DNA of 22,681 bases from JAWWPY01 sp036394075 (GTDB lineage: Bacteria > Actinomycetota > Actinomycetes > Streptosporangiales > Streptosporangiaceae). Position 1 is the first letter of the stretch, and every line of letters starts with the position of its first letter. The position numbers and the translations under genes are program-made. The DNA is taken from the NCBI GenBank assembly GCA_036394075.1, contig DASWFT010000286.1, positions 1-22,681 of the forward strand, written 5' to 3'. Shown here in pieces: positions 8,163 through 15,108 of the stretch. The notes beneath the pieces are model-generated. The model was not told where the DNA came from. It did not search any database and saw only the letters and a program-made list of their open reading frames with translations.

Positions 8163-9147
8163 AGCGCACGGTATAGGGGCCGGTGGAGACGGTGTGATAG
8201 CCCTTGGCTCCGATGGCCCGGGCGAGCGGGCTACGGGGGTCCTCGTCGGCCTCGAGCAGGTCCAGCACGTGCCGGAAGTCATAACGCGGCGTCCAGCCCA
8301 GCCCGGCGCGGGCTCGGGCGTTGACATATACCCGGTCAATCTGGGGAAACATCGTCCATCCCCGCCGTGCGTACTCCGCCTCCTGGTCCGGGAACAGGCG
8401 TCCGACGACGCCGGGCGCGTCGTTGCGCAACTGGCCGAGATCGCTCTGGCTGAATGGCGTGGTGGCGCTCACGATGTACTTCGCGAAGGCGATCTCCGGC
8501 GCCCGGGCGATGGCGAGCAGATGCGCGTCCACCACGTCCTGGATGTCGACACGGCGGTAGAGATACTCGTTGGCCTTGACGTTCGCGTCGGGATAGGCGG
8601 CGCGAATCTCATCCCGGTCATCCGGCTCGGGGAAGAAGCGGGCGGTACGCAGAATTATCACCGGCAGGCCGTGATCGGTGTGGATGAGTTCGCAGACATC
8701 CTCCGCCGCGGCCTTCGTCACTCCGTAGATGTTCCTGGGAACCGCCGCGGTATCCTCACTGACCCACGCCGCCGGCTCGCCCGGCCTGGGCGTGAGCGCG
8801 CGGCCGAAGGTGCTAGTGGTGCTCGTGAACACGAAGCTGCCGACCCCGGCCGCCGCCGCCTCCTCCAGCATCATCAGTGTCCCGGTGACGTTGGTATCCA
8901 CAAACGCCTGCCGCTCGTGCGAGCCAACATGCGGCTTGTGCAACGTCGCCGCGTGAACGACCGCGCCCACGCCAGCCAGGCAGCCCCGGACCAGATCGCG
9001 GTCTGTGACGGACCCGGTCACGGTGGTGAACGGCGAGGCGAGTACGTCGACACCGACGACCTCCCGCCCCTCGGCGCGCAGGACGCGGACGAGCGCTTCG
9101 CCAAGGTGTCCTGCACTGCCAGTTACCAGAACTCTTTCGCGCGGCAT
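8161..9147 (-). CDS. NAD(P)-dependent epimerase/dehydratase (extended SDR family)
   Basis: The 328-aa protein is a Rossmann-fold extended short-chain dehydrogenase/reductase of the sugar-nucleotide epimerase type. The cofactor motif TGSAGHLG is at residues 9-16. The catalytic YGVTK is at 141-145, with Ser/Thr residues at 109-113 (STTST). RTARFFPEPDDR and the later YRRVDIQDVVDAHLLA are typical of family members that bind an NDP-sugar or related substrate, but the substrate cannot be read from the sequence. The ATG at 9147 has no upstream Shine-Dalgarno. Instead a TATCGT box ends seven bases before it, which suggests leaderless translation. No sugar-biosynthesis neighbours are present. Confidence 0.9.
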   Translation of the reverse strand: MPRERVLVTGSAGHLGEALVRVLRAEGREVVGVDVLASPFTTVTGSVTDRDLVRGCLAGVGAVVHAATLHKPHVGSHERQAFVDTNVTGTLMMLEEAAAAGVGSFVFTSTTSTFGRALTPRPGEPAAWVSEDTAAVPRNIYGVTKAAAEDVCELIHTDHGLPVIILRTARFFPEPDDRDEIRAAYPDANVKANEYLYRRVDIQDVVDAHLLAIARAPEIAFAKYIVSATTPFSQSDLGQLRNDAPGVVGRLFPDQEAEYARRGWTMFPQIDRVYVNARARAGLGWTPRYDFRHVLDLLEADEDPRSPLARAIGAKGYHTVSTGPYTVR

Positions 9148-9160
9148 AACGAAAACGATA
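9148..9160 (-). promoter_or_regulatory. Possible leaderless promoter -10 box for the SDR gene
   Basis: On the minus strand TATCGT (9160-9155) fits the actinobacterial TAnnnT -10 pattern and is followed by 7 nt and then the ATG at 9147. No ribosome binding site is visible, which is the pattern expected for a leaderless transcript. No good -35 box is seen. Confidence 0.4.
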
Positions 9161-9313
9161 AGCCGCTGCCCCCCAGGGGCCCGACGACTTTTCCGGCCAC
9201 GCCAACCGCCTCGCCCGCGCAGCCCGAACCTCCCAACCGGGTCGAACCCGGGATCGCCAGGGTTCCGGCGCGGGTGCTGGGCCTAGGGTTCGAGGGCGGC
9301 GGGGAGCAGCTGC
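9153..9313. repeat. Copy A of a ~160-bp imperfect direct repeat (serine-hydrolase 3' tail plus intergenic hairpin)
   Basis: This copy matches 10321-10483. Exact blocks are 9153-9164 with 10321-10332, 9217-9257 with 10386-10426 (41 bp), and 9282-9313 with 10452-10483 (32 bp). The last block encodes, on the minus strand, the final residues QLLPAALEP-stop of a serine hydrolase, but here no such gene continues beyond it. Inside are CCGGG-TCGAA-CCCGG (9237-9251) and the wider pair TCGAACCC (9242-9249)/GGGTTCGA (9286-9293), probably an old terminator. Confidence 0.85.
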
Positions 9314-9592
9314 CCACAGCCAGCACGGCATTGGCTAGTGGCGTATCCAGGTCGTGCGGCTGCCTGCGCGACGAGGCCACAAGACATCGCTCCACCACGC
9401 ACGGACTGAGCGGACACCCGCTATGGCATACCGAGGTTCCCCTTGAACCGTGGAGACTCTTGTAATGCGGATCTTGTTCTGTCCCCACCGTGCACCGGGT
9501 GGCCGCGCTGCTGAAACGATGGTGCCCGGAGCCCGCGGTCTGGGGAAACGACCGGCAGGAGATGACTGACCTCGCAGAGCCGGGTCCGGGGG
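9314..9592. other. Gene-free stretch with a possible transposase relic
   Basis: No intact gene is seen. On the plus strand 9490-9522 reads VHRVAALLKRW, which resembles, from memory, the C-terminal segment of IS1595/ISXO2-type transposases (VHRVASLLKRW). The frame then runs to a stop at about 9609 without further similarity. No terminal inverted repeats were found. Confidence 0.3.
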
Positions 9593-10057
9593 TTAGTACT
9601 CGTTCTTGATGTCGAAGAAGGAACCGCGAATGGTTCCGGCCAGCTTCGACTTCTGCCTCGCGAACTTGAACTGCGAGGCGAGTTCCGCGGGGACGTCCAT
9701 CCCTTCGGAGAGCTTGAACCCGACCGCCCGCCTCTTGGGGTCGTCGACGGTGTACATCACGTTGATCGACAGACCGCTCTCGTAGAAGACGTAGGCCATT
9801 CGGATGTTCTCGATCTGGAACGCCGAAGCCTCGAGAGGGCGAGACGAGATGACGATGTCGCGTTCTTCCTTGAGGATCCGGTGCACCCAGTCGATGGTCG
9901 TCTTGGCGTTGCTCGCAGGCTCCACCGTGAAGACGTGGTCGTACTTGTTCTTGAAGTAGCGGGCCTCGTTCGCCCGCAGACCAGCGAGCGCGGCCGCGAC
10001 TGGCGACGACTCCAGGCCGACGGTCGAGACGGTGTTGAAATCCACGGTGTAGGGCAT
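9593..10057 (-). CDS. Conserved-looking hypothetical protein, 154 aa
   Basis: I do not recognise this family. The protein is soluble and mixed alpha/beta in appearance, with no signal peptide, membrane segment or metal-binding cluster. It is comparatively rich in Lys, Phe and Tyr (RYFKNKYDHVF, QFKFARQKSK) for a gene in so G+C-rich a genome. The start at the ATG at 10057 is well supported by GGGAG eight bases upstream on the minus strand. It ends in FFDIKNEY. It is monocistronic and lies exactly between the two copies of the ~160-bp direct repeat, with relic-like sequence on both sides, so it may have arrived by insertion or duplication. Codon use is clean, so it looks like a live gene. Confidence 0.75.
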   Translation of the reverse strand: MPYTVDFNTVSTVGLESSPVAAALAGLRANEARYFKNKYDHVFTVEPASNAKTTIDWVHRILKEERDIVISSRPLEASAFQIENIRMAYVFYESGLSINVMYTVDDPKRRAVGFKLSEGMDVPAELASQFKFARQKSKLAGTIRGSFFDIKNEY

Positions 10058-10320
10058 GACGCACTCCCGAACGCGCCAAGGTATGTCCGTTTGGGTTGGC
10101 CGGAGTCTATCTCAGCGGTGAAGCCCGAGGAGCGTGACTTCGGCGCCGCCGACCTCGTCGACGACGCGCTCGCCGTCCTCGACGAGAGCGGCGGACTAGG
10201 GGACTGCCACCCGGTTGTCCCCATCTCTCAAGCAAGAATAATGATGTGGTTACCCTGTGATGACGCGCGATGCTGACCTGCAGATTCCTTGATCACATAT
10301 CCGGGATGCATGACATGCCG
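10058..10320. other. Gene-free stretch with a possible coding relic
   Basis: On the plus strand 10118-10199 reads VKPEERDFGAADLVDDALAV and onward, with almost every third base G or C. It looks like a fragment of a real protein with no recognisable start or context. The rest (10200-10310) is less G+C-rich and probably holds nothing coding. The 154-aa gene's promoter must lie in its left part, but no convincing boxes are seen. Confidence 0.35.
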
Positions 10321-10483
10321 AAACGATAAGCCACTGCCCCAGGCCCACATGAGGACCTTTCCCGGCCTAATGAGCAGCCCCGCCTGCGCAGCCCGAACCT
10401 CCCAACCGGGTCGAACCCGGGATCGCTAGGGTTCCAGCCTGGCTGCGGGCTCCTAGGGTTCGAGGGCGGCGGGGAGCAGCTGC
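10321..10483. repeat. Copy B of the ~160-bp imperfect direct repeat
   Basis: This copy overlaps the last 10 codons of the intact serine hydrolase gene, so it is the one in its native 3' context. It carries the same hairpin pairs (TCGAACCC 10411-10418, GGGTTCGA 10456-10463) and the same TATCGT box (10328-10323, minus strand) as copy A. Here the box leads only to an ATG at 10316 followed by a stop after seven codons. Confidence 0.85.
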
Positions 10484-11421
10484 TTGAGCAGGTTTTCGAG
10501 GTTCGCGGTCTCGTCGTTGGCGAGGATGACGATGCTTGCCGCGGGCCCGGGGAGCCAGGCGTTGAACGATTGGTAGCCGGGATTGTCGCCTGGATGGAAG
10601 TACGCGGCATGTCCGCCGATCCTGCCGATGAAGTAGCCGTATCCATAGCCGTCGCCGGTCAGCCAGTCGTCGCTGAAGCCTTGATCACCGCTGAGCGGGG
10701 TATGTGCGGTGCGCAGCGCCCGCAGGGAGTCACCGGTGAGCAGCGATCCCGAGTGGACCGCGGTGGTGTAGCGGGCCAGGTCGCCGATCGTGGAGCAGAT
10801 GTCGCCGGTGCCCGGCATGGCGCTGAGTTCCCATGGCGGGACTGGCTGGCCGTCTCGGTAGCCGCATGCGATAGCGGCGCCGGCCAGGGCGCCACCGGCG
10901 GTGGTCGACGTCAGCCCCAGCGGAGCCAGGATCCGCTCGGTGAGAAAGTCCCGGTACGGCTGGCCGCTGGCCCGCTCGACGATCTCGCCGACGAGCAGGT
11001 AACCGGGACTGCTGTAGTGCCACCGCGTGCCCGGCTCGGTGAGCAGCGGCGCCTGCTGGATGAGAGCCAGGCGCTGGCCGGGGGTCATCGGCTGACTCGG
11101 GTCGAAGCCGGGGGCGTCGCCCCAGTGGGCGATCCCGGCCGTGTGGGTCAGCAGGTGGTGCAGCGTGACCTGGCGCCACTGCGGGAGGGCGCCGGGGAAC
11201 CAGCGCTCCACCGGCTCGTCCAGCGCGACCATCCCCGACTCGGCCAGCAGCATGGCCGCGGCGGCCGCGAACTGCTTGCTGACCGAGGCGATCTGGAATC
11301 GGGTCTGCGGCGTGCATACCGCGTCAGTCTCGGCGTCGGCGAGGCCGTCAGCCAGTTCCAGCTTGACCGATCCGGCCCGGGTGACGATCGCGGCGCCACG
11401 CAGACCCTCGATCGAGCACAC
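10453..11421 (-). CDS. Serine hydrolase, beta-lactamase class C/PBP fold
   Basis: The 322-aa protein belongs to the class C beta-lactamase/D-Ala-D-Ala carboxypeptidase/esterase superfamily. The SxxK nucleophile motif is SVSK at residues 46-49, the second motif is YSS at 136-138 (the usual Asn replaced by Ser), and the third is HPG at 276-278. LLTHTAGI near residue 91 and the MPGTGDICSTIGDLARY stretch are typical of the family. There is no signal peptide, so the enzyme is probably cytoplasmic and its substrate unknown; true beta-lactamase activity is unlikely. The GTG at 11421 is the start. The gene follows two minus-strand membrane-protein genes with a 43-bp gap, so it is likely the last gene of that operon. 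Its 3' end is part of repeat copy B. Confidence 0.88.
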   Translation of the reverse strand: MCSIEGLRGAAIVTRAGSVKLELADGLADAETDAVCTPQTRFQIASVSKQFAAAAAMLLAESGMVALDEPVERWFPGALPQWRQVTLHHLLTHTAGIAHWGDAPGFDPSQPMTPGQRLALIQQAPLLTEPGTRWHYSSPGYLLVGEIVERASGQPYRDFLTERILAPLGLTSTTAGGALAGAAIACGYRDGQPVPPWELSAMPGTGDICSTIGDLARYTTAVHSGSLLTGDSLRALRTAHTPLSGDQGFSDDWLTGDGYGYGYFIGRIGGHAAYFHPGDNPGYQSFNAWLPGPAASIVILANDETANLENLLKQLLPAALEP

Positions 11422-11464
11422 ACGGCGAACCTAACACCCGGCACCAGCCCACTCCGGCCCGGTT

Positions 11465-12091
11465 CTACCCGGGATCATCCGGGCTCGCGGCCGGGTCGGC
11501 CCTCCCCGCTTGATCGCCTTCCGTGAGATGCGGGCCCTGGCTGGCTGGCCGACGGGCCATCCCGGCCACGGTCGACAGGAGGCTGGGATTCCGTGCGCCG
11601 ACCAGCTGCCAGGCCCGCGCGATGGCGAAGAGGAAGAAGGCCAGGAGCAGTACGCCCTGGCTGCTGACATTGCTAACGTTGCCGGGAGCCCCGTCCAGCT
11701 GGATGCCGTCGGCCAACTGCAGGCCATACAGCACAAGCAGCACGACGAGCAGGCTGACCTCGCTGGGCTGGATCCGCTCCCTGTGCTCCCGGTAGAGGAA
11801 AATGATCAAACCGGCTGTCGTGGCGAGCCCGGCGGCCGCCAGGGCGATGCTCGCCGGACCGAGGTTGGCTCTGGGCAACAGGGCCACGAGCGCGATCACC
11901 ATGGTGTTGACGAGCGCCGAGAAGGCCGCTCCCGCCTTGACCTGGTGGTCAGCGCTGGCGCGCTCGCCGGTCAATTTCTCGGGAGAAACTGAGATGGCGA
12001 CGAAGAGCAACCCGATGAGCGCGCCGGCGACCGTGGCACAACCACCGAAGAAGTCGTGATAGCTGACTGGGACCACCGGCCAAAAAGACAC
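11465..12091 (-). CDS. Integral membrane protein of unknown function, 208 aa
   Basis: About five transmembrane segments are visible, near residues 14-36, 55-74, 78-100, 111-128 and 145-163. The opening YHDFFGGCATVAGALIGLLF followed by VAISVSPE is, from memory, typical of a widespread actinobacterial membrane family with no known role. The last ~40 residues are hydrophilic and Pro/Ala-rich, probably cytoplasmic. The start is a GTG at 12091; no strong ribosome binding site is seen. The gene lies 29 bp after the preceding membrane-protein gene, suggesting a shared transcript. Confidence 0.75.
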   Translation of the reverse strand: MSFWPVVPVSYHDFFGGCATVAGALIGLLFVAISVSPEKLTGERASADHQVKAGAAFSALVNTMVIALVALLPRANLGPASIALAAAGLATTAGLIIFLYREHRERIQPSEVSLLVVLLVLYGLQLADGIQLDGAPGNVSNVSSQGVLLLAFFLFAIARAWQLVGARNPSLLSTVAGMARRPASQGPHLTEGDQAGRADPAASPDDPG

Positions 12092-12120
12092 TCGCGCCGA
12101 GGGCTGAAGCGCCGGTCTGG

Positions 12121-12750
12121 TCAGCTCGTGCCGACCGAGGTGACCACGGCCAGGACGAAAGTGGCAACCGCCGCCAAACCGTGACCGAACGGTATGAGGG
12201 CTGCCGGGTGCGCTCTGGGCTTTTTCACGGCTTGGGACGGGTCTGCGGGCACGCTGGCGAGCAATTCGTCGATGAACTTGCTGACGAGTGCATCGTCGGT
12301 GAGCGCTCTGGCCATCATCTCATCGGTGAGCCTGCCGGTCACCACGTCCTCGGCCGGCCCGGCGAGCCCGCGGCCAGCGGGACCGGCTCCGCCGGGGCCG
12401 GCGAGCGGGCCGGCGCTGGCCGTGACGGAAGGGTCAGGGTAAGGAGTCCACAGGATCACCGTGCAGAGGCCGAGCCCGATCGCCGGGATGAGCAGGCCGA
12501 CCGCCGACCAGGCCAGCGCGGCCCAGCCACTGGCCAGATAGCTGACCCACACCACCAGCCCGGTGAGGGCCAGGCCGAAATGCCCGAACAGCACCTCTGG
12601 GGGGAGGCCGTCCCTGATGTTGCGCTGTCGGCGCAAGCCGCCCGCGGCGACCAATCCGCGGAGCATGTAGGCGCCGAGGCTAGCGGTGCACAGCCAGGTG
12701 ATCAGCGTGACGATGCCCAGCGTCCCGCTGTGCGCTGAAGAGGCCGCCAT
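12121..12750 (-). CDS. Four-TM membrane protein with paired Gly-His motifs (paralogue of 14608-15108)
   Basis: The 209-aa protein from the ATG at 12750 has an N-terminal TM segment (GIVTLITWLCTASLGAYML), a second containing FGHFGLALTGLVVWVSYL, a third (AALAWSAVGLLIPAIGLGL) and a C-terminal one containing FGHGLAAVATFVLAVV. A hydrophilic loop of about 75 residues separates TM3 from TM4. The Gly-His pairs opening TM2 and TM4 are shared with the 166-aa protein at 14608-15108, so the two are paralogues despite low overall identity. Histidines at equivalent membrane positions could bind haem or metal, but this is inference. A GTG at 12765 is an alternative start; AGGTAGGTG lies upstream of the ATG. 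It is probably the first gene of a three-gene operon ending with the serine hydrolase. Confidence 0.75.
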   Translation of the reverse strand: MAASSAHSGTLGIVTLITWLCTASLGAYMLRGLVAAGGLRRQRNIRDGLPPEVLFGHFGLALTGLVVWVSYLASGWAALAWSAVGLLIPAIGLGLCTVILWTPYPDPSVTASAGPLAGPGGAGPAGRGLAGPAEDVVTGRLTDEMMARALTDDALVSKFIDELLASVPADPSQAVKKPRAHPAALIPFGHGLAAVATFVLAVVTSVGTS

Positions 12751-12940
12751 GGGCACTGATCGCACCTACCTACCTGCCTGCCCGTGAGCCGCAATAGCAG
12801 AGTATCCCGACCGGCTCAGGCCCGCGACGGCCGGCGATCTTCGTCGGCGAGGCCTCAACCAGCCGGGGTTGGACCCTTCGGTGCCGTGCTGCGACGATGA
12901 GGTGCTCACGTGCTGACGGCGAAGTCGAAGGCGGTCCCCA

Positions 12941-13603
12941 ATGTCGATGGAGATCAAGCGGCTGCACCTGGCGCGTCTGCGCGGCCCCGATGGCCTGGAA
13001 TGGCCGGTGCATGGTTTCGTGGTCACCTACCCGGGTGGCGCGGCGCTGGTGGATACCGGTGTCGGCGGGCCTGACGAACTGCTCAATGACTGGCGGGTGG
13101 TCAACCGCTCGGTAGCGGACGCGCTCGGCGAGTGGGACATGACCCCCGACGACATCGACCTGGTGATCAATACTCACCTGCATTTCGACCACTGCGGCCA
13201 GAATGCCGTCTTCAAGCACGCCTCCTGTTACGTCCAGCGCGCGGAGCTGAAACGCGCACAGCGGGAGTCACCGGATCTGTTTGACTGGTTCGGCTTCATG
13301 AACGCACGGTTCGAACTGCTCGACGGAGACACCGACGTGCGGCCTGGCCTGGCCGTGATCGCGACTCCCGGGCATACCGCCGGCCACCAGTGCGTCGTCG
13401 TCCAGTCCGGCGACGGCGCGTCCGATCTGCTGATCGGGGACGCGGCATACACGCCGCGCCAGTACTGGGGCCCGGCCGGCGAAGACCTGCCACCCGGTCA
13501 GGCGAGCGACCCGGCGACCTGGTGGGACTCACTGCAGCGGATCCGGTCCATGAGCCCCGGCCGCGTGCACTTTTGCCACCACACGGACATCATTCACACC
13601 TGA
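12941..13603 (+). CDS. MBL-fold metallo-hydrolase (lactonase-like)
   Basis: The 220-aa metallo-beta-lactamase-fold protein has a complete dinuclear metal site: H79-x-H81-x-D83-H84 (NTHLHFDHCG), H145 (TPGHTAGHQ), D167 (LLIGDAAY) and H213 or H214 near the C-terminus (HFCHHTD). Length, the N-terminal VDTGVGG and the metal-site layout resemble N-acyl-homoserine lactonases (AiiA-like) and related lactonases, but many hydrolases share these features, so the substrate is open. The ATG at 12941 has AAGGCGG (12928-12934) at good spacing. The gene is divergent from the membrane-protein operon and followed 46 bp later by the cupin gene, probably on one transcript. Confidence 0.88.
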   Translation: MSMEIKRLHLARLRGPDGLEWPVHGFVVTYPGGAALVDTGVGGPDELLNDWRVVNRSVADALGEWDMTPDDIDLVINTHLHFDHCGQNAVFKHASCYVQRAELKRAQRESPDLFDWFGFMNARFELLDGDTDVRPGLAVIATPGHTAGHQCVVVQSGDGASDLLIGDAAYTPRQYWGPAGEDLPPGQASDPATWWDSLQRIRSMSPGRVHFCHHTDIIHT

Positions 13604-13649
13604 CGGTTTGGTCGCTGCGCGACGCGCAAACCCAGGCATACTGGCGGGC

Positions 13650-14012
13650 ATGCCTGAATTGATCGGCGAGCCGAGCCGGGTGGCTGCATCGGGTGAGCCA
13701 CCGAAGCTGATCGACGAATATGTGGGGAAGGCCAGCACAGGCGACACCCGCCTCAGCGTCGCCCACATGCGCAGCCCGTCCGGCTGGGCTGAGCCCGGGC
13801 AGCGCCCGGAGTTCGACGAGTTCACGATCGTGCTGCGTGGAGCAGTGGTCGTGGAGTCCGATAGCGGCCAGATCACGGTCCAGGCCGGCCAGGGCGTGCA
13901 CACCAGGCCGGGCGAATGGGTGCGCTACAGCACCCCTGGAGCCGACGGCGCGGAGTACATCGCCGTCTGCGTGCCGGCCTTCGCCCCTGGCATAGTTCAC
14001 CGCGACGACTGA
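13650..14012 (+). CDS. Small cupin-domain protein
   Basis: The 120-aa single-domain cupin contains motif 1-like FDEFTIVLRGAVVVES (residues 55-70), with an acidic residue where a His-x-His metal pair often sits, and motif 2-like GQGVHTRPGEWVRYSTP (80-96). Metal ligation looks incomplete (one clear His at 84), so it may be a binding protein or isomerase rather than a dioxygenase. The ATG at 13650 is preferred to the GTG at 13608, because residues before it are unlike the family. It follows the MBL-fold gene on the same strand and converges on the DinB-family gene. Confidence 0.8.
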   Translation: MPELIGEPSRVAASGEPPKLIDEYVGKASTGDTRLSVAHMRSPSGWAEPGQRPEFDEFTIVLRGAVVVESDSGQITVQAGQGVHTRPGEWVRYSTPGADGAEYIAVCVPAFAPGIVHRDD

Positions 14013-14053
14013 GCGGACCTCACCGGCTCATTCCAGCGATCCGCAGCTCGCCG

Positions 14054-14069
14054 GTCACCGTCCGGTGAC
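14054..14069. terminator. Short hairpin between convergent cupin and DinB-family genes
   Basis: GTCACCG (14054-14060) and CGGTGAC (14063-14069) form a perfect 7-bp inverted repeat with a very small loop. It overlaps the 3' end of the DinB-family gene and lies 41 bp after the cupin stop. A termination role is inferred from position. Confidence 0.4.
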
Positions 14070-14570
14070 GCCGTCAATGCTCTCTCGAAGCAGGTCGGCG
14101 TGACCATTGTGGCGTGAGTACTCGCCGATCATGTGCACGTACACCATGCGCAGGGAGAAGTCCTCACCGCCGACGTCGAAGGTGTCGCCAAAGGCCATGG
14201 CTGCAACGGCCTCGTCAGCACGGCGCCACTCGGCCTGCAAGCGTTCGACGTCGGCCTTGGCTTCCGCCGCCCTGATGTCGTTGAAGTCAGCGTCCTTGCC
14301 TCGGGATGGGTCGTACATAGGCTCGACAGGTTGGCCCGCTGCACGTTGCCGGAACCAGGTCCGCTCGACCTTGGCCAAGTGCCGGACCAGACCGAGCAGG
14401 GACAAATTCGACGACGGGATTGGCCGGGCGGCGAGCTGCTCGCCGGTCAGACCTGCGCAGATGTTCAGCAGGGTGGCGCGCTGCCAATTCAGGTAGCCCT
14501 CAAGGATCGGTCGGTCGTCGCCCGTGACCGGCCCGTCTACCGGGTCAGGGGTCGGTGCAGTCCACGTCAT
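14055..14570 (-). CDS. DinB/DUF664-family protein
   Basis: The 171-aa protein is a four-helix-bundle member of the DinB/DUF664 superfamily, which in actinobacteria includes mycothiol-dependent enzymes. The three metal-binding His are placed as expected: H64 (LVRHLAKVE) and H154 and H157 (EYSRHNGHADLLRE). LTGEQLAARP at 41-50 and SLLGLVRHL at 57-65 are family hallmarks. The ATG at 14570 is chosen over an upstream start at 14675, because the latter would overlap the preceding gene and adds residues unlike the family. It lies 37 bp downstream of the 4-TM membrane gene on the same strand, so they are likely co-transcribed. The exact reaction is unknown. Confidence 0.85.
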   Translation of the reverse strand: MTWTAPTPDPVDGPVTGDDRPILEGYLNWQRATLLNICAGLTGEQLAARPIPSSNLSLLGLVRHLAKVERTWFRQRAAGQPVEPMYDPSRGKDADFNDIRAAEAKADVERLQAEWRRADEAVAAMAFGDTFDVGGEDFSLRMVYVHMIGEYSRHNGHADLLRESIDGVTGR

Positions 14571-14607
14571 CCGCCAAGCTTGGCAGGTGTGCCTGCGGGC
14601 GCCCCAG

Positions 14608-15108
14608 TCAGCTACCGCCCAGTCCAAGGACGCTGAGCAGGACCAGGGTGAGAGTGGCACCGGCGAGGACGCCATGACCCAGGACGACAGGGACGGGGAA
14701 ATGGCCTTCGGCGGGTGTTTCGGCGCGCGCCGTCCCCAGACTGTCCCGGGCGCTGGCGCCGACGCTGACGCTGGCGCCGTCCATGGCGCTGGCGCTGGCC
14801 CGCAGCGCAGAGGCGAGCGTACGGCGCACCATGATCCAGCGCCCCAGCATGGTGAGACCCAGCAATACCACCGCGAATAGGGTGGACAACGCGATCAAGG
14901 CGAGCATGTACCGGTCCACGATCAGGTAGACGATCCACACGACGAGACCGGTGGTGGCGAGTAGGACGTGCCCGGTGATAACGGTTCGGGGCAACTGGCT
15001 GACGGCACCACCCGGCGCGCTGACGTCGTATTCGATCAGCCAGATGGCGAGCAGGTAGAGCCCGCCGACGGCGGTGATGATCCACGTGATCAAGGCGGCG
15101 ACGGTCAT
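14608..15108 (-). CDS. Four-TM membrane protein with paired Gly-His motifs (paralogue of 12121-12750)
   Basis: The 166-aa protein has TM segments at about residues 2-24, 44-63, 67-88 and 142-163. TM2 begins TGHVLLATTGLVVWIVYL and TM4 begins LGHGVLAGATLTL, matching the Gly-His-led segments of the paralogue 2 kb away. The opening AALITWIITAVGGLYLL also aligns with LITWLCTASLGAYML. The loop before TM4 is Ala/Ser-rich and encoded by GGCGCT-type hexamer repeats (about 14750-14795). The ATG at 15108 is preceded on the minus strand by GGAAAGAGAG, a good ribosome binding site. It is followed by the DinB-family gene in the same orientation. Function unknown. Confidence 0.75.
   Translation of the reverse strand: MTVAALITWIITAVGGLYLLAIWLIEYDVSAPGGAVSQLPRTVITGHVLLATTGLVVWIVYLIVDRYMLALIALSTLFAVVLLGLTMLGRWIMVRRTLASALRASASAMDGASVSVGASARDSLGTARAETPAEGHFPVPVVLGHGVLAGATLTLVLLSVLGLGGS

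Noticed and set aside
9237..9251. GGTCGAACCC resembling a tRNA T-arm
   Set aside because: No acceptor, D or anticodon arm can be built around it, and the same sequence recurs in copy B as part of a plain hairpin.
8194..9465. 423-aa plus-strand frame opposite the SDR gene
   Set aside because: It is antisense to an SDR with complete motifs and runs on into the repeat region without any family features.
9123..10079. 318-aa minus-strand frame covering the 154-aa gene and repeat copy A
   Set aside because: The 154-aa frame has a ribosome site and better composition; the long frame simply traverses intergenic repeat sequence.
13608..13649. Extended N-terminus of the cupin
   Set aside because: The extra 14 residues are unlike the family, and the ATG at 13650 begins the recognisable protein.
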